A stretch of 32,913 nucleotides of DNA from Saccoglossus kowalevskii (taxonomy: Eukaryota > Hemichordata > Enteropneusta > Harrimaniidae): the NCBI RefSeq assembly GCF_000003605.2, contig NW_003138320.1, positions 419,101 through 452,013 of the forward strand. Reading direction: 5' to 3'. Shown here piece by piece: positions 11,133 to 32,913 of the stretch. The stretch's first letter is position 1; each line of letters begins with the position of its first letter. The notes below the pieces were generated by a model. The model saw only the letters and a program-made list of their open reading frames with translations, had not been told where the DNA came from and did not search any database. The translations under genes and the position numbers were made by a program.

Positions 11133-13428
11133 TGTTAGTACATGTATAAAAACAACTGCGCACGAAATGTTCATCCACCTTTGTATGGTTCATGCATTGT
11201 ATCCTGAGCAGAAACTTTATCTGGACATTAACATGTAATGTCATGTTCGCGTATGCATGTTTGTTTTTGTTTAACGATTATATTTTACTGCCCTGCGTAT
11301 AACTGTGTTATAAGATACCAGGTGCTCCATCCGAGTTTATTAATTGTACAGTCCTTCTATAGACTTCATTTTAGAGGCTAATTTGTGAAAGTTATGTACT
11401 AAAACTAATTGCGATGTGTTTAGTGTTGCTTGTTCGAAATTTAAAAGATTTTGAAGAATTTCCAAATTTGTTTTCGTAAAAGAACAATTTTATTTTTGCA
11501 AACTTGCCGTTACATTTCTTATCGCGTGTAAACACTCCTAACTTAATATACAGTGATAATTACAACCCATGTTTATATTAAAAGCGGTAGACATCATGAT
11601 GTGAAGAACATGTGGTAATTTATATATTCATAAATTCTGAAGTTTCTGTTCTCGTTACCAGCAAACATAGGCACATATGATAAAAGAAAAAGCGGAACAC
11701 ACGAGTGTTTCCTGATATGCCGATAACAATAAACAGGAAGTCTGTAATCGTTGTTTGGTTTTAGTACATTTCCTCAAATACCATAGGTCCATGCCCTCTG
11801 TGGCTTGAGTTAAGAAAAGTAAAACAAAGCAAGAATATGTTGTTTAATTTTTATTAAAAGAAGAAAACCGGGCAAACAACATAAGGATCTCAGATAAAAT
11901 GGCTCATACACAACTTAATGAAGAAGTATGCAATTTAGAGTTTTTTTTTTTTTATAAATGTATAACTTTTCATTCACTAGATAGTCAACTTCATCAATAG
12001 TATGTAGTCCTGATTCTCCAGCAAATGATAATGTGTAAAGTATGACGTCATAGGAACTTTTGTAGAAAAATGAGAAAGTGATTACCCTGCAATGTGGTAG
12101 CATTTTGTGAAACTGTACAGTTGCGTATAACTGTCTCTCCGGTAAAAACATCATTGAATTTAGAAATCGAATAACAGGACATTGTATAGTAACCGCCAAC
12201 ATATGAAGTAAAGCAAGGAAATAACACCGAATACACAATTTTAGAACCTTTTTTATCACGACATTGATTCACTGTTTAGTAGTAAAACCTCAGTTTTAGC
12301 TCACTGTGGATCACTCCTAACTCACGACTAAAAACACGTGGATCATATTTGTAGATATATACACGCTGTTGATGGCATGCTTGATTCAGTGGGCGGTTAT
12401 TTGTCTGATATTTGTACATGGTGTACATCACGTATATGGTGTTCTCTGTCGAAATTTTTCTATGGATGTTATTTATATATTATGTGCTTAAAAAGTAGTT
12501 TATGAGTGATTATACATATTTACGTAGTTAACCTGATTTGTTCTTACTTCCCCTTGTTGGCTACACATTATCCATACATACCCACCTTGTTGTGAAATAC
12601 ATACAGATCGAAATGTTATCAATGCGAATTAGTATACTCATCTTTGTAAGTTTTAAATGTAACCACGTGTGGACTTACTATTATACTTTATAGATCCATG
12701 GCCACATGGACATCAATTTTCTATTAACGCTTTGCAGTACATTCTAAATACTCTACGTTTGTATTTTAAGATCAATATTGAATAATGGCGAGTTCTCCGG
12801 GGAGCTCATCTACTTCAGGTATAAATACGGAAAGCTACTGCAGTCCAACATCACACAGGTAGACATTTCAATTTCCGCCTTGTGTATATGCTTCGAATCA
12901 ATAGGAAACACGATGACGATACAAATATGGGTTCAACATCCGATGATATCAATTCATGATTATCATAATAATATATTTTCCCATTTATACAGAGATATTA
13001 GCGATTAGTAATGTGTTTTCTCCCATTCATTCGGCACATACAGGTCCATATTTTAAACTGTACTCGACTTTTATAAATTCAATGTTGCCTAATTTTGTCC
13101 TTGGTTAAAATAGAGATTGTTAATACGTTAAAAACATCCTAAAGCTTTTACTCAGAATACAGGAAACGTGATCTCAGGAACTTAAAATGGAACTTAGTAG
13201 TAATTCACAAGTTGTTTATTTTTGGACTGTCTGGTAAATAATACCGTAATACAATATACTCGCCATAATGGCACAGTGGAAATGGCCTAGGCGGTAATAA
13301 TGGCACATTGTCGTGTGTAAAAAGACAGGATCCGACAAATAAAACTAAGGACTGTGTTTATTTATTTTTCTCTCCAATCATTTTGTAGTTGGAAATATGT
13401 AGTGTTTGAACACTTTTAAATGGCGGCA

Positions 13429-13535
13429 GTCGTCGCGCCACGTCCTGTTCGATATGGGACTCATAGCGACGTATACAACGCGTGTAAAATACATTGTTTA
13501 TTTAAATTACATTCGAACACGCGCTGCGCGACGAC
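13429..13535. repeat. 10-bp CpG-rich inverted repeat
   Basis: GTCGTCGCGC at 13429-13438 is the exact reverse complement of GCGCGACGAC at 13526-13535. The repeat lies in a CpG-rich patch that stands out from its AT-rich surroundings. The patch begins with AAATGGCGGC (13418-13427), which resembles a YY1 site. AATAAA follows at 13548-13553. Confidence 0.5.
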
Positions 13536-15146
13536 CACCACGCTTTAATAAACCCTGTCAAGACTGTTTTCAAAGTTCTATGTTGTGACATGCGATTTTA
13601 ATAAATATATAAACACGTGCTTGAAACGTGCAAATTGTTATTAAAGATTAATGAACATTTGTATTTGTAACTTTCGTGTTATGAGTACAAGATGTAATCG
13701 ATAACAAAACATGCGTGAAAGCTCCGCGTCCGAAAAGAACCCGACGGAAAATGGTCGCAAAAACTTTCGTTACCGAAAAGGTTGTGTTTTTCGTCCTAGA
13801 AAGATTTGAAAATTATGCGGTGACGATTTTTTTAAAAATTGCGAGTAATTAATGCTACTAGTACAACAAGAATATGTTTTCAACGTTTGCTGTCATATTT
13901 ATTAAATAATGCGTCCCAATACAACGGTTGATATAGGTATCGACAAAACGTTCTCTGAATCGGAAAACTATCACCCCACCCCCATTCTACCATATTTGAC
14001 GCTATTTACGCACTGTTGCAGAAAAAGAATGCGCGAGGCGCAGGCTTCAAACTGGTGTGCAAGATGACGAGAAGCAACCCCCTTTTTGTTGGCCTTGATC
14101 ATTAAAAGTGTAAAATACCACAGTGTCAGAAAAATATATCCAACTATACCCCCCTCCCTCTAAAAGGAAACACAGTTCATGTCTTGGCATAATCAAGACA
14201 GGGTGTCATTATTACCGCCACTATCATGTCATTATTTCCTGGATTCACATTTTTTTTGGGATTCATATTTGTATGTATTATAGTAACAATGATGAAATAG
14301 AGTGACATGATGGATCACCTTATTGTGACAAGAGCCAGTGAAGTTTTCATTCGCATATTTCGGCCATAGTTTTGGCGTTGATTGCATTGTTCGGCCCGCA
14401 TAGCTTCGCTAAAGCTTACCATCCATGACCGTGTCAAGTGAAGGCAAATAAATGAACTCTGACTGGCGAAGATGCTATGCATGGAGCTATATCATTTATC
14501 CCGCTATTTTTAATTTTAATTTTTAAAATAAAGCGATTTTACTCAAAAACAAAACAAAAACATTGTCACAATACGTAGAATGTTTATCCATAATGTGGGA
14601 GTATATCAAACGACGAGAAAAATATCCGGCATTTATACAAAATGAAACCAAGGGTGTGTATATGGATTATCATCGACGTTTTATTGATGGGGTGACACTG
14701 TTAGTACTCTTATTTATATCATGGAAGGTACCTTTCATGTTTATGTGTAACAGACATTTCAGGTCGTAATTTTGAAAAAGACCTCCGCCTGGCCGCACAA
14801 TTTGTAAATGCAATAATGTAAACCATTTTCCACCAATCATCAGATATTTTCATAAATGTGCCTTTATTGTTACACAATCGAGAATAAAAAGAGTATGGTC
14901 ACCGAACTACTAGTATTAGTAATTTTCGTACCAAAATAGGTCAACCATCCACGAAAAGCCAATTGTGAAATTGTCTATCTATTTCTCTAAATTGTGTTAG
15001 GTAATATGACAATGTACCAAATGAAAGGCAGTTATATGGATGGGTACTGCCGGTACTATGGTCGTTGTGAATAACTAGAAACCCCGGAATAATGACGCAT
15101 TAATTCCTATATAAATAGTACCAACATTGTCAATTTTAGCATTTAT

Positions 15147-15464
15147 TTAGAAATACATGTGTATTCCAAAGTTGTCAAAATTAATAAAATCTATTATTTT
15201 GAAACCAAAAAGCATGCCACTTTTACTAATACATTTATTATGTACTTGCACGAGGTTCGATGTCCTTTTAACGGAACCAGTTGAAGAGTAGAGATTTTTC
15301 GAACACATGTCAAAAGCATCTTTGGTTTGAGTGTTCATGAAAACGTCACGTGTAATGTGATATTTATAAGCTTCGTTGAGAAACGTGCGACAATAATTCA
15401 CAACTACAATATTGACAGCGATATAGAATAAAACGTGTTTCCCAAGTAAAAGACCTCGGACCAT
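15147..15464 (-). CDS. Unassigned small reading frame with hydrophobic N-terminus (low confidence)
   Basis: From an ATG at 15464 the frame runs 105 residues to a TAA. It begins MVRGLLLGKHVLFYIAVNIV, which resembles a signal peptide or signal anchor (basic residues, then a hydrophobic core). A mixed polar region with three further cysteines follows (DMCSKN, HNKCISK and one directly after the hydrophobic core). The open frame extends upstream to 15491 without another ATG. I recognise no family, no promoter and no poly(A) signal. In AT-rich intergenic DNA a frame this long can arise by chance, so it is listed only as a candidate. Confidence 0.15.
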   Translation of the reverse strand: MVRGLLLGKHVLFYIAVNIVVVNYCRTFLNEAYKYHITRDVFMNTQTKDAFDMCSKNLYSSTGSVKRTSNLVQVHNKCISKSGMLFGFKIIDFINFDNFGIHMYF

Positions 15465-16793
15465 TCTCACAGCCAAATTTAATTCGGTCACCCATATTAA
15501 TTGTATTAAACGCGTTCAGAATACTTGACTTGATTCTAGACAACTAGTCTGAGGCTTGATCAAACGAACATGCATACAAGTCAACAGTTCCCCCTGTCTA
15601 ATATTTAGTTTGTTCCAGTCGCACGTCAAAAGCCAACTGAAATATTGTTCTAAAATCTGGTCGAGGCATCAGATCTACCTGTCAACAATACAAAAGTATC
15701 GGAGAAAACTTCTTAATTTCTTGATGCAGTTTTTATTCATAAATGTCTTAATTACATCATAGATCATTTCCAAAATCGCACATTTCGTATTTGTTTTACC
15801 CTTTTAAACTACCTCGCTATCGTGAACATATACGGAAATTTTCTATTGTGCCTCGGCGCCTTGACTTTAAAAAAAAAATGTAACAACTCTGATAATTTAG
15901 ATATTATTAATAGTTTACCATTTTGTAACAGGTGCTGTTTAAACTCCAAACTTTTATAAAAAATATAATATTGTATTTATTTCATATTTTATTGTTTTTA
16001 TTTTGTACATAATGCATTTTTTCGAGTGCCGTAATTGGGGGAATCTTGTAGGCGTCTCCACTCAAAGGGGCCACTCAAAGGACCGCGGTACCGAATGAAT
16101 AGTACGCTCGTGCAGCTAAGATCTCTCTTTCATTGGTACATCAAGTAATTTGAGATTTTTTTTTCAAAATTTACTAAATATTCCAAGATGAATTAGTAAA
16201 AATTACATCATGAAAATTGATGTATAAATGTTTGCTATTTAATGTTTTCGGTTCTCGATTACTGATAATCAACAAATCCAGAGAGCGCCCAGTAACAGTT
16301 TTACGTGTAATACCAAAGGGTCCAACAATGTTGGCTCAAGTTACCCATAGCATAGCCACTGAATTTAAAATAACTTTAAATGTATGGATGTGAGCTGCAT
16401 TATAAAAAATAAGTAGCAATTTCCGCGAAAAAACAATGCATGCCAGCCGTTTTTTTAAATCAATTACCATTGCAGTTGTTGTTGTTTTGTTATGTTTTAC
16501 TAGTATTTCACGTCGCAAGACACTTTCTAAGTGCAAGTTATTTATATTGTCATATTGCAATGTTTACCCACAACTCAGTTAAGGGCGCTAATGAAAAACG
16601 AGAAATGAACCCAAAAATTGCAATTAAATAATTGTTTAGGGTTTTATTTGGCTGTAACAGGTGGAATTTTGATCGCAGTCCCTTCCCCACCCTATAGGGA
16701 AAATTAATTTATATGCAACTCCAAACATTTGTATAGGCACTTAAACTACTATTATGGGATAGCAGATGAAATATTATGGGATGGGCCCTGGGG

Positions 16794-16820
16794 CCAATGA
16801 CGTCATACTGCGCATGTGCA
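16794..16820 (+). promoter_or_regulatory. Mi-2 promoter cluster: CCAAT, CRE and NRF1-like sites
   Basis: CCAAT (16794-16798) overlaps a perfect palindromic CRE, TGACGTCA (16798-16805). TGCGCATGTGCA (16809-16820) follows and is one base from the NRF1 consensus YGCGCAYGCGCR. The cluster is 170-196 bases before the Mi-2 ATG, where CpG density rises. Such clusters are usual in TATA-less housekeeping promoters. Binding is inferred from sequence only. Confidence 0.6.
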
Positions 16821-16945
16821 GAATTCGTCTTTCCACCCTTTTGTCGTGGGGGGTGAAATCACCGTCGCCATTATCTACACTCCCGACTATCGGAGGCATT
16901 ACGCGCCTGAAAAATCCTGAAAAAATATTAGGTTTAGGCGCGGAG

Positions 16946-16955
16946 TTCGCGCCAT
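16946..16955 (+). promoter_or_regulatory. E2F-like / GCCAT motif near the Mi-2 start
   Basis: TTCGCGCCAT combines an E2F-like core (TTCGCGCC) with a YY1-like GCCAT, 35-44 bases before the ATG. It probably lies in or next to the 5' UTR. Confidence 0.35.
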
Positions 16956-16989
16956 TTATATTCTTGGCAGCTACTTCTTTAATTGAAGA

Positions 16990-32913
<15,924 letters not shown>

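Larger units (their letters stand above)
11133..16790. other. Long intergenic spacer upstream of Mi-2
   Basis: No confident gene. Weak candidates are treated separately: a minus-strand open region at 11915-12272, a GC-richer patch at 12771-12858, a CpG-rich patch at 13405-13550, and a minus-strand frame at 15147-15464. A direct repeat of CCACTCAAAGG occurs at 16058-16068 and 16071-16081. The remainder is AT-rich and featureless by eye. Confidence 0.5.

Overview
The window is AT-rich (roughly one-third G+C by eye) nuclear DNA of an animal. Genes are split by GT-AG introns, gene spacing is loose, and the non-coding DNA is full of small inverted-repeat elements. Protein similarity points to a bilaterian invertebrate, probably marine. 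The repeat array at the right edge resembles the pearl/HINE type of Helitron-related element known from bivalves and other invertebrates. I cannot name the phylum from sequence alone.

Three protein-coding genes are well supported. (1) 3000-3668, minus strand: a 222-residue NAT8/CML-type membrane-bound N-acetyltransferase with its whole reading frame in one exon. An NRF1-like palindrome near 3940 suggests its promoter. (2) 5166-8838, plus strand: SSR3 (TRAP gamma), a subunit of the ER translocon-associated protein complex. It has five exons, encodes 184 residues, and is complete from TATA-like box to poly(A) signals. (3) 16990 to beyond the right edge, plus strand: the Mi-2/CHD3-4-5 chromatin remodelling ATPase of the NuRD complex. 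Thirteen exons are visible, encoding 753 residues: an acidic/basic leader, the CHDNT domain, two PHD fingers, tandem chromodomains, and the start of the SNF2 ATPase through the Walker A motif (GLGKT). The rest of the ATPase and the C-terminal domains lie outside the window.

Layout: 1-3000 is non-coding and holds a foldback element of about 405 bp. 3000-3960 is the acetyltransferase and its promoter. 3960-5090 is the spacer between two divergently transcribed genes. 5090-8960 is SSR3. 8960-16760 is a long spacer with MITE-like elements and a few weak, unassigned reading frames. 16790-16990 is a CpG-richer promoter with CCAAT, CRE, NRF1-like and E2F-like sites. 16990-32913 is Mi-2. Its intron 5 carries three separate inverted-repeat elements, and intron 13 carries a hairpin, a microsatellite and an array of 140-162 bp units that runs off the edge.

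The three genes have unrelated housekeeping roles (acetyl transfer at a membrane, ER protein translocation, chromatin remodelling) and do not form a pathway. I found no previously undescribed molecular system. The most notable non-genic structures are the octamer-bearing tandem array, the 405-bp long-TIR element, and the set of MITE-like elements sharing TACTGTA-type ends.
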